Source: Ruegeria lacuscaerulensis
GTDB lineage: Bacteria; Pseudomonadota; Alphaproteobacteria; Rhodobacterales; Rhodobacteraceae
NCBI RefSeq assembly: GCF_013031245.1
Contig: NZ_WPZL01000002.1
Location: 124,001 to 188,000, forward strand
DNA length: 64,000 bases
Direction of reading: 5' to 3'
This document shows, piece by piece, positions 8,828-18,391 of this stretch. Position numbers and translations under genes: made by a program. The notes below the pieces were generated by a model. That model was given only the letters and a program-made list of their open reading frames with translations, searched no databases and was not told the DNA's origin. Positions within the stretch are counted from its first letter, which is position 1; the number at the start of each line of letters is the position of its first letter.

Positions 8828-9949
8828 GTGAGCCGGGCCAACAGAAAAGATGCGGCGATCAGGGCTTTGGGGGCGATGTCCGGCACGTCGCTGGATGGTG
8901 TGGACGCCGCAGTTATTGAAACCGACGGTCGCAAGATACTCGGGTTCGGCCCAAGCGGGTATCGTGCCTATACGTCGGTCGAGCGCAGCGAGTTGCGAAA
9001 TGCGTTGGGGCAATGGCATGGGCCTGCGGTGGATAAAGCCGCCGAGTTGGTCACATTCGCGCATGCCGAGGTTTTATCCGAGTTTGAAGAGATCGATCTG
9101 ATCGGCTTCCACGGTCAGACTCTTGCGCACGAACCAAGTGGTCGCGGTACATTGCAGGTGGGCGACGGCAAAGGTCTTGCACAGGCGCTGGGCGTGCCCG
9201 TCGTCTGGGACTTTCGCAGCGATGACGTGGCTATGGGGGGCGAGGGCGCGCCTTTGGCGCCGTTCTTTCACTTCGCCTGCGCAAAGTGGATCGGCGCCGA
9301 AGAACCGTTATGTTTCCTGAACCTCGGCGGGGTCGGGAACCTGACATATGTGGATCCGGGCTTTGACGGCCCCGAAGCGCCGGGTGCTCTACTCGCTTTC
9401 GATACTGGCCCCGCCAACGCGCCGGTGGATGACCTGATGCAGGCGCGCCTGGGCCTGCCAATGGACCGGGACGGCGCGGTCGCGCGTGGCGGTACGGTTG
9501 AAACCGGTGCATTGGAGCTGTTTCTGGCCGAACCGTTCTTTACCCGCATGCCGCCGAAATCATTGGACCGGAACGACTTTGCCGAGATGATCGGGCTGGT
9601 GCAGGAACTCAGCGATGCCGACGCTGTGGCCACTCTGACGGGCATGTGCGCGGCAGGCGTGGTGCAGGGAATGGAGCATTGCCCCAGACCGCCTTCTCGC
9701 GTGCTGGTCACGGGCGGCGGGAGGCACAACCCGGTGCTGATGGAAATGCTGCGCGTCGCACTGGACTGCCCGGTCGAACCGGTCGAGGCCGTGGGGCTGG
9801 ACGGGGACATGCTTGAAGCGCAGGCCTTTGCCTATCTCGCCGTGCGTGTGGCACGCGGACTGCCGACCTCGTGCCCGGGAACGACGGGTGTGAAGGCATT
9901 GGTTGGTGGCGGGGTTGTAAGCACGGTATCGGAGGGCGCCGTGGGCTGA
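8828..9949 (+). CDS. anmK: Anhydro-N-acetylmuramic acid kinase
   Basis: A 373-residue sugar kinase of the ASKHA fold that cleaves and phosphorylates 1,6-anhydro-MurNAc to MurNAc-6-phosphate in cell-wall recycling. The diagnostic N-terminal [12 protein letters not shown] motif is complete. Other family segments are G-F-H-G-Q-T, N-L-G-G-V-G-N, F-D-T-G-P-A-N and T-G-G-G-R-H-N-P. The frame is open to 8546, but the upstream translation looks non-coding. GTG at 8828, preceded by GAGGTGA, gives the usual family length; GTG at 8822 is the alternative. In roseobacters anmK commonly neighbours tyrS; here the MFS gene lies between them. Confidence 0.9.
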   Translation: MSRANRKDAAIRALGAMSGTSLDGVDAAVIETDGRKILGFGPSGYRAYTSVERSELRNALGQWHGPAVDKAAELVTFAHAEVLSEFEEIDLIGFHGQTLAHEPSGRGTLQVGDGKGLAQALGVPVVWDFRSDDVAMGGEGAPLAPFFHFACAKWIGAEEPLCFLNLGGVGNLTYVDPGFDGPEAPGALLAFDTGPANAPVDDLMQARLGLPMDRDGAVARGGTVETGALELFLAEPFFTRMPPKSLDRNDFAEMIGLVQELSDADAVATLTGMCAAGVVQGMEHCPRPPSRVLVTGGGRHNPVLMEMLRVALDCPVEPVEAVGLDGDMLEAQAFAYLAVRVARGLPTSCPGTTGVKALVGGGVVSTVSEGAVG

Positions 9950-10088
9950 AAGGTTTTGTGGTCAATCGCAGCTTTGCGGACAAAGTGACATTTCGCTGCA
10001 GTTGCTCCAATGACTGGTCATAGAATAACCTCAAGAACTGTCAGGGGAAGATGCTACATTTGCCGGGCACAACACCGACCCCATTACC

Positions 10089-11477
10089 TCAGATCTTGAA
10101 TACGGCCATTTTGTCCTGAGTCATGTCATGTATGGTGTAACCGATACCACCGGTATTGTAGCCCGACTGGCGACGCCCGGCGAAGGGCATCCAGTCTACC
10201 CTGAATGCGGTGTGATCATTGACCATAACCGCCGTTGCGTCCAAATGTTGAATTGCTTGCATCGCAACGTCGAGCGTCTTGGTAAAGACGGATGCTTGAA
10301 ACGCATAAGGTAGGCTGTTTGCAACCTGATATGCGGCTCCAATTTCGTCATAACCGTAGACGCAGACGACCGGGCCAAAAATCTCCGCTTTTGACACGCG
10401 GGCATCTTGAGGCGGGTTAAGCAAAACAGTCGGAGCATAGGTTGTCTGCCCCAAACGTTTCCCACCGGTAAGCACTGACGCACCCGACTGAACAGCTTCA
10501 TCCACCCATTGTTCGACCCGATCGACTTCGGCGGGCCGGATCAGAGGACCGCAATCCACATTAGCGTCCGTAGCATCGCCTACTATCAGCGTACCGGCAG
10601 CATCAGCCAGCTTCTGTGCAACTTCAGCGGCAATAATTGCGGGGGCAAAGACCCGTTGAACGGAAACACAAACCTGACCGGAGTGATAAAAACCACCTTT
10701 GGTCAGCAACGGGATCATTGCGTCGATATCAGCACTGTCATCAACAATAACAGGTGCTGCGCCGCCATGCTCCAAGGCGCATCGTGTTCCAGGGGCAAGC
10801 TTGGACCGCAGCATCCAGCCCACCTTCGCCGACCCGATAAATGAGAAAAACCCGACCCTCGGGTCAGTGATCATTTTCTCGGCCACATCGTTGTGAGATG
10901 CCGCGAAACGGCACCAGTCTTTGGGTAGCCCGGCCTGGCGAAGAATGTCGACGAACGCCCGGCAGGACAAGGGGGTGTCCGGGGCAGGTTTTACAAGTAC
11001 GGGGCACCCGGCGGCCACGGCAGGGGCAACCTGATGGACGATCAGGTTTAGGGGGTGGTTGAAAGCGCTTGCTGCTACCACAACCCCAATCGGTTCGCGT
11101 TGTGTGAATGCTATCCGACCTGACCCGGCTACGGTCAGTTCCATAGGAATCTCTTTGCCTGCCATCTGACCGATCTCATGGACACACAATTCAACTCCGT
11201 CGATGGCGCGTGTCACTTCCACGCGCGCATCAACCAGTGGTTTACCCCCTTCGCTTGCAATAAGCAGGGCAAGCTCTTCATGCCGCGCGGCCATAAGCTG
11301 AGCGGTAGTCTTGAGGATTTCAATCCTCTTGAACGCCGGCAACCAGCTCTCACGATTGCGGTAAAGGTCATGTGCCGCCCCAAGCATGGCGTCGATCTCA
11401 CTGTCTGAACAGAGTTCGACCGCGCCAATGCGTTTCAGGGTGAAGGGGTTAACAACGTCCAGGGTGATTTCGCTCAT
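10089..11477 (-). CDS. NAD(P)-dependent aldehyde dehydrogenase
   Basis: A 462-residue aldehyde dehydrogenase. Visible are the F-N-H-P-L-N segment (the F-N-x-P loop), L-V-K-P-A cofactor-binding lysine region, the active-site general base Glu236 in C-A-L-E-H-G-G, the nucleophile Cys270 in S-G-Q-V-C-V-S-V-Q-R, and E-I-F-G-P-V. It oxidises an aldehyde to an acid; the closest look is to the glycolaldehyde/lactaldehyde/succinate-semialdehyde group, but the substrate cannot be fixed. The ATG at 11477 overlaps the stop codon of the upstream ThDP enzyme (ATGA), so the two are almost certainly translated together and the aldehyde may come from that enzyme. A GTG at 11486 would add three residues. Confidence 0.88.
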   Translation of the reverse strand: MSEITLDVVNPFTLKRIGAVELCSDSEIDAMLGAAHDLYRNRESWLPAFKRIEILKTTAQLMAARHEELALLIASEGGKPLVDARVEVTRAIDGVELCVHEIGQMAGKEIPMELTVAGSGRIAFTQREPIGVVVAASAFNHPLNLIVHQVAPAVAAGCPVLVKPAPDTPLSCRAFVDILRQAGLPKDWCRFAASHNDVAEKMITDPRVGFFSFIGSAKVGWMLRSKLAPGTRCALEHGGAAPVIVDDSADIDAMIPLLTKGGFYHSGQVCVSVQRVFAPAIIAAEVAQKLADAAGTLIVGDATDANVDCGPLIRPAEVDRVEQWVDEAVQSGASVLTGGKRLGQTTYAPTVLLNPPQDARVSKAEIFGPVVCVYGYDEIGAAYQVANSLPYAFQASVFTKTLDVAMQAIQHLDATAVMVNDHTAFRVDWMPFAGRRQSGYNTGGIGYTIHDMTQDKMAVFKI

Positions 11478-13147
11478 ATCAGGCACGCCTTCGCCGCTAG
11501 TTCATCAATCAGCACACGCTGATTTTCGCGGTAGTCAACGGGCAGATCGACAAGATGAACTCCACCCGCTGCGAATGCCCGCTCAAAGACCGGCACCAGA
11601 TCTTCAGTACGCTCGATGCGATGACCGGTTGCACCGTAACTGTTGGCATACTGAACAAAATCGGGGTTATTGAACTCCAGTCCCCAATCATCAAATCCCG
11701 CGTGCGACTGTTTCCATCGGATCATGCCATACGAGCTGTCGTTCAACACAGTCACCACCAGATTGAGCCCGAGCCGCACCGCCGTCTCAATTTCCTGGCT
11801 GTTCATCATGAAACCGCCATCACCGCAGATCGCCATAACGCGACGGTCTGGATTAAGCTTTGCCGCCATCATGGCTGACGGTAATCCGGCTCCCATGGTT
11901 GCAAGTGCGTTGTCTAAAAGCACCGTGTTTGGCTGATAGGCTTTGTAGTTTCGCGCGTACCATATTTTATAGATTCCATTGTCCAGCGCGATGATATCGC
12001 AATCCCCCATGACTTTGCGGGTATCTGCCACAAAGCGCTGCGGGATGACGGGAAAGCTGGCATCCTCAGAACCTGTCGATGTGTGCAGGTCCGTTTCCTC
12101 TTTGATGCGGTGGAAATAGCTGCGGTCAAATTCCAACGGCCCACCCAGTATGTGCCCGAGCCTGGCGATGGATTGCGTCAGATCTCCCACAACTTCGACT
12201 TGCGGGAAATAGACCTGATCGACCTGCGCGGCTTTGTAGTTCACGTGAATAACTCTGGTACCGCCTTCCTCCATGAAAAAGGGTGGCTTTTCGACCACGT
12301 CATGTCCAACGTTGATGATCAGATCGGCCCGGTCGATGGCGCAATGCAGGTAATCCCCGTCCGACAAGGCCGCGGTTCCGAGGAAAAGATCGGAACGCTC
12401 ATCCACCACGCCCTTGCCCATCTGTGTATTGAAAAAGGGGATCTGCGTTTCTTTCACAAACTGGCTCAGGGCGCTCCGCGCGTGTTTACGGTTGGCGCCT
12501 GCACCCAGCAACAACAGCGGCATTTTTGCAGACCGGATCAATTCGGCTGCTTCGTTCAGGACCGTGTCGCCAGCCACGGCATAGTGGCGTAGATGGGGTT
12601 GCAGAACGCGTTCGTCCGTGTCCTCGGCCGCGATATCCTCGGGCAGTTCCAGTAGCACTGCGCCGGGGCGTTCTTCCTGTGCCACGCGAAATGCCTCGCG
12701 GATCAGCGATGGGATGGTATTGCCATGGACGATCTGCTTGGACATCTTGCAGATCGGAGCAAACAGTCCCACCACATCAATTATCTGGAACTGACCCTGT
12801 TTTGATTTCTTGATTGGCTTTTGCCCCGTAATCATGATCAGGGGCATTCCACCGAGATGCGCATAGGCAGCAGGTGTGGCAAAATTCGTTGCACCCGGTC
12901 CAAGTGTTGCCATACAGACACCTGCTTTTCCGGTCAGACGACCATACGTGGCTGCCATGAAGGCAGCCCCCTGTTCGTGTCGGGTCAAAACCAGTTCGAT
13001 CGAGGATGTTCTGAGAGACTCGAGAACATCCAGATTTTCTTCACCGGGAACGGCAAAGATATACTCGACGCCTTCAGCTTCCAGCGCAGCGACCAACAAG
13101 TCTGAGGCTTTGGTGTGGGATGATGTGCCGATTTGTGAATCTGACAT
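11474..13147 (-). CDS. Acetolactate-synthase-like thiamine diphosphate enzyme
   Basis: A 557-residue ThDP-dependent enzyme in the acetolactate synthase/2-oxoacid decarboxylase superfamily. The N-terminal domain has the P-G-E-E-N-L-D catalytic glutamate region. The C-terminal ThDP/Mg site is G-D-G-G-F-M-M-N-S-Q with the downstream N-D-S-S-Y-G-M. The sequence is closest to catabolic (AlsS-type) acetolactate synthases, and no regulatory small subunit (ilvH) is nearby, which argues against a biosynthetic IlvB role. The aldehyde dehydrogenase that overlaps its 3' end suggests it may release or condense an aldehyde. An AGGAG site precedes the ATG at 13147. Confidence 0.82.
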   Translation of the reverse strand: MSDSQIGTSSHTKASDLLVAALEAEGVEYIFAVPGEENLDVLESLRTSSIELVLTRHEQGAAFMAATYGRLTGKAGVCMATLGPGATNFATPAAYAHLGGMPLIMITGQKPIKKSKQGQFQIIDVVGLFAPICKMSKQIVHGNTIPSLIREAFRVAQEERPGAVLLELPEDIAAEDTDERVLQPHLRHYAVAGDTVLNEAAELIRSAKMPLLLLGAGANRKHARSALSQFVKETQIPFFNTQMGKGVVDERSDLFLGTAALSDGDYLHCAIDRADLIINVGHDVVEKPPFFMEEGGTRVIHVNYKAAQVDQVYFPQVEVVGDLTQSIARLGHILGGPLEFDRSYFHRIKEETDLHTSTGSEDASFPVIPQRFVADTRKVMGDCDIIALDNGIYKIWYARNYKAYQPNTVLLDNALATMGAGLPSAMMAAKLNPDRRVMAICGDGGFMMNSQEIETAVRLGLNLVVTVLNDSSYGMIRWKQSHAGFDDWGLEFNNPDFVQYANSYGATGHRIERTEDLVPVFERAFAAGGVHLVDLPVDYRENQRVLIDELAAKACLI

Positions 13148-13233
13148 GCGTTCTCCTGCATTTGTGCGGGTCAATCTTACACGACCAGCCCGCAGGCAGC
13201 ACCGGCTACCTTGTTCCATTGATTTTGAAAGGA

Positions 13234-14742
13234 TTATTCTGCCGCCGATACCGGTGTCGGTTCCTGATACAGATCGTCCATAGAAACCGAACGCCCGTTA
13301 TCCAGAACGATGCGTGCATGATATCGTTTCAGCAACCGGGGTTCGGCGACGCCGCAACTATGGGCAATGATGCCAACCTCTTTTTTCATGTTCATGGCAT
13401 AGCTTGCGACGCGCTCGGACTTGCTGGCCGGATCAAGGCCGAATTGCAGCTTGGGATCATGGGTTGTGATCCCTGTCGGACAGGTGTTTTTGTTGCACTG
13501 CAACGCCTGAATACAGCCCAGTGCAAACATGAAACCCCGCGCCGAGTTCACAAAATCCGCCCCTGCGCAAAATGCCCAGGCCACTTCGGACGGATTGATC
13601 ATCTTACCGCTGGCGCAGATTTTAACCCGGTCGCGCAAGCCGTATTTCTTCAATATATCAACTGTCAGCGGAAGGCTTTCGCGCAACGGCATGCCCATGT
13701 TGTCAATCAAACTCATGGGGGCAGCGCCAGTCCCGCCATCGGCACTGTCGATGGTTATGAAATCCGGAGCGCTTTCTGGTCCACGCTTCAGAATTTCCTC
13801 ACACAGGCTTTCGAAAAATCCGTATGCCCCGATCACGGCCTTGAAGCCGGTCGGCTTGCCTGTGACGTTGCGCACGTAGTCGATCATGTCCAACAGATCG
13901 CCCACATTGTTGATCTCAGGGTGTCGGTTGGGGCTAATTGCGTCCTGACCGACCTCTAGCCCGCGAATGGCAGCAATGTCTTCGGTGACCTTCGCACCGG
14001 GAAGTATGCCACCCTTGCCGGGCTTTGCTCCCTGGCTTAACTTGATTTCAAACATCTTCACGGCATCATGCCTCGCTACTGTGCGTAGCTTGTCCTCGTC
14101 AAACCCGCCGTCTGGTTTGCGAACACCGAATTTGCCGGTCCCTATCTGAAATACTATATCTGCTCCGCTTTCCAGGTGATAAGGCGACAAGCCCCCTTCG
14201 CCTGTGTTGATCCAGATACCGGCCTTTTTTGCTCCTGCGGACAGGGCACGCACAGCCGGAACCGAGATTGCACCATAGCTCATGCCTGAAATATTGAAGA
14301 CAGAGGCGGTCGTATAGGGGCTTCGCGCAGAAGGCCCGACCGTTACAGTCGAAGGGTCTTCGGCGTCCTGCTCCAATGTGGGGAACGGGCAATTGACGAA
14401 ATAAACAGTGCCGGTTGGCCGCAGATCACGCGACGACCCAAAGGCCACGGTGGAATCCACGTTTTTGGCAGCCCGGTAGACCCAAGATCGTTCGGCACGG
14501 TTGAACGGCATTTCTTCACGGTCTTGGGCAAAGAAGTACTGCCGAAAGAACTCTCCCATATGCTCAAAAAAATATCGAAATCTAGCGACGACAGGATAAT
14601 TGCGCCGCAACGTGCTTTCGGTTTGGGTCTTGTCGCGAAAATAGATCACCACGACCCACAATACCGCGATGCCAATGGCAAAGATAAAGGCATAGGATAA
14701 GAATTCCAGGATGTTCAGGACCACACTGGTTACGTCAGACAT
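13234..14742 (-). CDS. Membrane-anchored FMN-binding glutamate-synthase-like protein
   Basis: A 502-residue protein with one N-terminal membrane helix (about residues 8-32) followed by the FMN/Fe-S synthase domain of glutamate synthase. The iron-sulfur cysteines are in the C-I-Q-A-L-Q-C-N-K-N-T-C-P-T-G segment near residues 410-424, and the S-A-D-G-G-T-G-A-A-P and C-A-S-G-K flavin-site motifs are intact. The glutaminase (class II GATase) domain and GXGXG helix of full GltB are missing, so it cannot by itself use glutamine as a nitrogen donor. The family is widespread, but its reaction is not well defined. It lies 86 bases upstream of the ThDP gene on the same strand, and AGGAG precedes the ATG. 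Confidence 0.85.
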   Translation of the reverse strand: MSDVTSVVLNILEFLSYAFIFAIGIAVLWVVVIYFRDKTQTESTLRRNYPVVARFRYFFEHMGEFFRQYFFAQDREEMPFNRAERSWVYRAAKNVDSTVAFGSSRDLRPTGTVYFVNCPFPTLEQDAEDPSTVTVGPSARSPYTTASVFNISGMSYGAISVPAVRALSAGAKKAGIWINTGEGGLSPYHLESGADIVFQIGTGKFGVRKPDGGFDEDKLRTVARHDAVKMFEIKLSQGAKPGKGGILPGAKVTEDIAAIRGLEVGQDAISPNRHPEINNVGDLLDMIDYVRNVTGKPTGFKAVIGAYGFFESLCEEILKRGPESAPDFITIDSADGGTGAAPMSLIDNMGMPLRESLPLTVDILKKYGLRDRVKICASGKMINPSEVAWAFCAGADFVNSARGFMFALGCIQALQCNKNTCPTGITTHDPKLQFGLDPASKSERVASYAMNMKKEVGIIAHSCGVAEPRLLKRYHARIVLDNGRSVSMDDLYQEPTPVSAAE

Positions 14743-14792
14743 TGTCTATTGCTCCTGCAAGTGGCGTGGCATGCGGACTGGACAGCGACGTG

Positions 14793-16070
14793 TCATCCGG
14801 CCCGCTGTTCACGGTTCAATTCACATTGGGCCCAAAGAGCGTCTAATCCAGTCACAAGGCGATCAAATTCTGATGAACCATGTACGGGCGACGGTGTGAA
14901 CCGCAGCCGCTCGGTGCCGCGCGGGACGGTCGGGAAATTGATCGGCTGGACATAGATACCATGATCGTCCAGCAGCATATCGCTGAGCTTTTGGGTGTGC
15001 ACTGGGTTGCCGACGATGACCGGAACGATATGGCTGCCATGGTCGATCAGCGGCAAGCCCATCCCCTTCAGCCGCAGCTTGAGGACTTTAGCCTGTGTCT
15101 GATGTTGCTCGCGCAGTTCCGGCGTGCGCTTGAGATAGGCGACCGAAGCCGCCGCACCAGCTGCAACCGCAGGCGGCAACGACGTGGTGAAGATGAAGCC
15201 CGGCGCATAGGAACGCACGGCATCACACATTTTCGCGCTGGCGGCGATATAACCGCCCATGACACCGTACGCCTTGGCCAGTGTGCCGTTGATGATGTCG
15301 ATGCGTTGGGCCAGCCGGTCGCGTTCGGTGACACCACCGCCGCGTGGGCCGTACATACCGACCGCGTGAACCTCGTCGATATAGGTCAGCGCGCCGAATT
15401 CATCGGCCAGATCGCAAATCTCTTCAATGGGGCCGAAATCACCGTCCATCGAATAGACCGATTCAAAGGCGATCAGCTTGGGCGCGGCGGGATCGTCCGC
15501 CTCAAGCAGCTCACGCAGATGGGCCACATCGTTGTGGCGGAAGATACGCTTGGCACCACCATTGCGGCGCACACCTTCGATCATCGAGGCGTGGTTCAGC
15601 GCGTCGGAATAATTGATCAGGCCGGGGAACAGTCTAGGCAAAGTGCTCAGCGTCGCATCATTGGCGATATAGGCGCTAGTGAACAGCAGCGCCGCCTCCT
15701 TGCCATGCAGATCGGCCAGTTCCGCCTCGAGGCGCTTGTGATAGACCGTGGTGCCCGAGATATTGCGGGTGCCGCCCGACCCTGCGCCAGCCGCGTCGAC
15801 GGCGTCGTGCATGGCTTCCAGCACGACGGGGTGCTGCCCCATGCCCAGATAATCGTTGCCGCACCAGACGGTGATATTCTGTTGCGATCCATCTGGACGG
15901 GTCCGAACCGCATGCGGAAAGTGCCCGTTGCGGCGTTCGATATCAATGAAGGTCCGGTAACGTCCTTCGTCATGCAGACTGGCAATCGCTGAATCGAGCT
16001 GAGCAGTATAGTCCAACGATGCCTGTGCCGCCAATTTCGGCGGGCGTTGCGGGTTTGAAAAACACTTCAT
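14793..16070 (-). CDS. hemA: 5-aminolevulinate synthase
   Basis: A 425-residue PLP enzyme that condenses glycine and succinyl-CoA to 5-aminolevulinate, the first step of the C4 haem/tetrapyrrole pathway of alphaproteobacteria. Key parts are the D-E-G-R-Y-R-T-F motif (residues 34-41), glycine-rich G-A-G-S-G-G-T-R (95-102), the cofactor Asp232 in I-D-E-V-H-A-V-G, and PLP Lys266 in T-L-A-K-A-Y-G. The N-terminus is about 18 residues longer than in typical relatives, but the ATG at 16070 has a GGAG site and no good inner start exists. It follows the cytochrome P460 pair with a 147-base gap. Confidence 0.95.
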   Translation of the reverse strand: MKCFSNPQRPPKLAAQASLDYTAQLDSAIASLHDEGRYRTFIDIERRNGHFPHAVRTRPDGSQQNITVWCGNDYLGMGQHPVVLEAMHDAVDAAGAGSGGTRNISGTTVYHKRLEAELADLHGKEAALLFTSAYIANDATLSTLPRLFPGLINYSDALNHASMIEGVRRNGGAKRIFRHNDVAHLRELLEADDPAAPKLIAFESVYSMDGDFGPIEEICDLADEFGALTYIDEVHAVGMYGPRGGGVTERDRLAQRIDIINGTLAKAYGVMGGYIAASAKMCDAVRSYAPGFIFTTSLPPAVAAGAAASVAYLKRTPELREQHQTQAKVLKLRLKGMGLPLIDHGSHIVPVIVGNPVHTQKLSDMLLDDHGIYVQPINFPTVPRGTERLRFTPSPVHGSSEFDRLVTGLDALWAQCELNREQRAG

Positions 16071-16217
16071 TCGGATACTCCGATTGGCCGCTCAGATACA
16101 TTTGAAATCCGCGAAGTTGATACGGGCACAGCTTGCTCATCCCGTCGGCAGCGGGAATTGGATCGGGTCAAACCAATCCCCGCTTTGTTACCTCAAGGTG
16201 AGTGGGGCGCAGGTTGC

Positions 16218-16790
16218 TCAATCAGATTGGCGCGACTTCTCCGCGCTCAGCACTGGGTAAGCTTCGGTATAAATCCAGTCCGTTTCCCGGGCGGGCACAT
16301 GGCAAGTCTTGCATTCGATTTTGTAGTCTTCGGTCGTGGTTGTTTCACGATCTTCCACATCGAAGTAACCCCAACCCCAGCCATCGCCCCAGAGGTCATT
16401 TCCATCAAACCGGTCGTGCTCGTCTTTCACCATGACAAACCAGCCAGTAACTTCGGTCGCATAGGCTGCGGTACCAGTGGTGTACTCGTCAGTTTTGCTC
16501 TCTAACAGTTCCTTGATCAGAACCGCACCGTCGGGGAACGACCCGTGTTCCAGATAATGTTCAATCACACCCGGCTGCGTATAAACAACGTGCTGTCCGG
16601 TGGCTTCGCCTTCATCCAGAATGGTCCAGCTACCCAGCATTGGCCAACTGGTACGAAACTCGCCCCTGGGCATGTGTATGTTGCCATTTGATCCAACAAC
16701 CCCTTGGGTCGGCACAGAAAACTCCTGTGCCGACCCGGGAAGCGCTCCAATTGGGCCAATCAGAGCGAGGCAACCCAATAGACGTTTCAC
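16218..16790 (-). CDS. Cytochrome P460 family protein (second of tandem pair)
   Basis: A 190-residue secreted protein with an N-terminal signal peptide (cleavage likely after G-S-A-Q near residue 22) and one C-type haem site, C-K-T-C-H, near residues 159-163, followed by a Y-P-V-L end. The beta-rich cytochrome P460 domain lies between them. Cytochromes P460 carry a haem cross-linked to a lysine and oxidise hydroxylamine or act on nitric oxide; a related group (cytochrome c'-beta) binds NO. Whether the cross-link lysine is present cannot be decided by eye. It starts with GTG only three bases after the stop of its paralogue, so the two form one transcript. Confidence 0.82.
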   Translation of the reverse strand: MKRLLGCLALIGPIGALPGSAQEFSVPTQGVVGSNGNIHMPRGEFRTSWPMLGSWTILDEGEATGQHVVYTQPGVIEHYLEHGSFPDGAVLIKELLESKTDEYTTGTAAYATEVTGWFVMVKDEHDRFDGNDLWGDGWGWGYFDVEDRETTTTEDYKIECKTCHVPARETDWIYTEAYPVLSAEKSRQSD

Positions 16791-16793
16791 GTC

Positions 16794-17399
16794 TCAATTT
16801 CCCTGAACGGCACGAAGCACCGGGTAGAACTGGGTAAATACGAAATCGGTATCTGCATTGGTTTCATGGCAGGCGTTGCAGGATTCTGCCGGGAAGGCCT
16901 GAGCTGTTTCAGCATAGGGTTCGCCTTCGTGCCCAAAACTGTAGTAAACCCAACCGCCCGGTTCGCTGCTGAACCGTTCCGTGTCTTTGACCGTCAGTTC
17001 AAGACCGACGAATTCACCCTGAAAATACCCGTTGCCAGACACTTCGAAACAAGCGCCATCTTCTTCGGTGCAATTGTCGCCTTCGCGGATCATCACCAAT
17101 TCCTTGGCAATCTGCGTACCATTCGCCCATTCACCGGTTTTGGCAAAGTGGTCAAAGGCCGAAGGTTCGACATAGACATTGTGAAACTCTGGAAAAGGCG
17201 CCTCGCCGTCATTCAGGGCATTGGGGGTCAGTGGCGAGCCGATGAAAACCCAGCGACGATAATCGGTGGGAACATTGACTGACCCGTCGTCATTAAAGAC
17301 TGCTTCGGCAATAGTTTCTGCTGAGGATTGAGCTAGAACTGCACCCGCCAAAACAAATGCGACAATTCCTGTGGCAGCGGCGTAATGTGTTAGCTTCAT
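16794..17399 (-). CDS. Cytochrome P460 family protein (first of tandem pair)
   Basis: A 201-residue periplasmic protein with a signal peptide (A-G-A-V-L-A-Q, cut near residue 24), a P460-type beta domain and a C-terminal haem-binding C-N-A-C-H (174-178). Two additional cysteines (110 and 117) could form a disulfide that the downstream paralogue lacks. The pair shares the layout V-P-x-x-x-R, E-x-G-x-x, I-x-K-E-L, then CxxCH and F/A-Y-P-V-L, which points to an old duplication. An AAGGAG site precedes the ATG. Its promoter region is shared with the divergent LysR gene and contains a LysR-type box, so expression is probably LysR-controlled. Confidence 0.84.
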   Translation of the reverse strand: MKLTHYAAATGIVAFVLAGAVLAQSSAETIAEAVFNDDGSVNVPTDYRRWVFIGSPLTPNALNDGEAPFPEFHNVYVEPSAFDHFAKTGEWANGTQIAKELVMIREGDNCTEEDGACFEVSGNGYFQGEFVGLELTVKDTERFSSEPGGWVYYSFGHEGEPYAETAQAFPAESCNACHETNADTDFVFTQFYPVLRAVQGN

Positions 17400-17453
17400 C
17401 GAGAGGTCTCCTTATGGCTGACCTCAAATCTAGCGCCCCAAGTTATATATTTT

Positions 17454-17472
17454 GGTTATGATTTGTATAACC
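17454..17472. promoter_or_regulatory. LysR-type operator (T-N11-A palindrome)
   Basis: GGTTATGATTTGTATAACC is a perfect dyad (GGTTAT, 7-base spacer, ATAACC) that contains the LysR consensus T-N11-A. It lies in the 104-base divergent region, 31 bases upstream of the LysR start and 54 bases upstream of the first P460 gene. An A+T-rich stretch (AGTTATATATTTTGG) adjoins it. Confidence 0.65.
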
Positions 17473-17503
17473 GACCCGCCACCCCCTTGAGGTACAAGAC
17501 CCT

Positions 17504-18391
17504 ATGGAACTTCGTCGCATTCGATATTTTCTCACCGTCGCACGTACACTCAATTTTTCTCAGGCTGCGAGAGAATTGAAGATCTCGCAGCCTGCACTGA
17601 GCAAAGCAATCCAGCAGCTTGAAACGGAATTTGGCGGATCTTTGATCCGGAGAGAAGGGCGTTTGACGCACTTGACTCGCCTGGGTGAACGCATGCGCAC
17701 TTCTCTTCAGGAGGTGGAGGACGCGGCAAATCGCGCTGCACAGCTTGCATCACGGATTGCGAAGACCGAATCCGCGTGTATCCGTATCGCGATCATGTGC
17801 ACCATAGATCCTGGTAAAGTCGGTCGTTGTCTGGCGCAGTTTCAGCAAGACAACCCGACCCTGTCGATTGAGTTGCTGGATTTTACCGCGGCAACGATTC
17901 AAGAGGCGCTATTGAATGGCAAGGTCGATGTCGCGATCCTTGGCAGCCCCGTCGAAGCCGTTCCACGAGTGCGCACCCATGAATTGTTTCAGGAGCTTAT
18001 GGTGATGTCCTGCGGGTCACAAAACCGGTTGGCTCAACGCGAGTCGATTCCTCTGAAGATGATCGCCGAATATCCCTATATTGACAGGTTGCGATGCGAA
18101 TTTCGCGATATGATCCTTTCGATGATAGACAAGAACGATGTGAGCCTGAATGTCGTGGCCAGCAGTGAGCGGGAAGATTGGATAAAGTCATTGCTTGCGC
18201 AGGATCACGGTGTCTCGATCATGCCACAAAGTTCTGCCAATTCAGCTGGCCTGAAATCAGTAATTTTGCAGGACAAGAAACTACTCAGATCGGTTTATTT
18301 GACGATCCCCGCTGGTCGCGAAGACCAGCCCCCTGTTCAGGCGCTGGTTAAACACGTCAAATCGTTTAATTGGACAATTGCATCGGAGTAA
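17504..18391 (+). CDS. LysR-family transcriptional regulator
   Basis: A 295-residue regulator with the N-terminal winged helix typical of the family (M-E-L-R-R-I-R-Y-F-L-T-V-A start; recognition helix S-Q-P-A-L-S-K-A-I-Q-Q-L-E near residues 29-41). A LysR substrate-binding domain spans about residues 90-290. A GAGGT site precedes the ATG. It is divergent from the tandem cytochrome P460 genes, and the space between them holds a LysR-type palindrome, so it most likely controls those genes and itself. The ligand is unknown. Confidence 0.88.
   Translation: MELRRIRYFLTVARTLNFSQAARELKISQPALSKAIQQLETEFGGSLIRREGRLTHLTRLGERMRTSLQEVEDAANRAAQLASRIAKTESACIRIAIMCTIDPGKVGRCLAQFQQDNPTLSIELLDFTAATIQEALLNGKVDVAILGSPVEAVPRVRTHELFQELMVMSCGSQNRLAQRESIPLKMIAEYPYIDRLRCEFRDMILSMIDKNDVSLNVVASSEREDWIKSLLAQDHGVSIMPQSSANSAGLKSVILQDKKLLRSVYLTIPAGREDQPPVQALVKHVKSFNWTIASE

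Noticed and set aside
16158-16171. TTGGATCGGGTCAA, resembling an FNR/FnrL box upstream of hemA
   Set aside because: One half-site matches but the other deviates at two positions, and the same bases belong to a hairpin between the P460 and hemA genes. Too weak to list.
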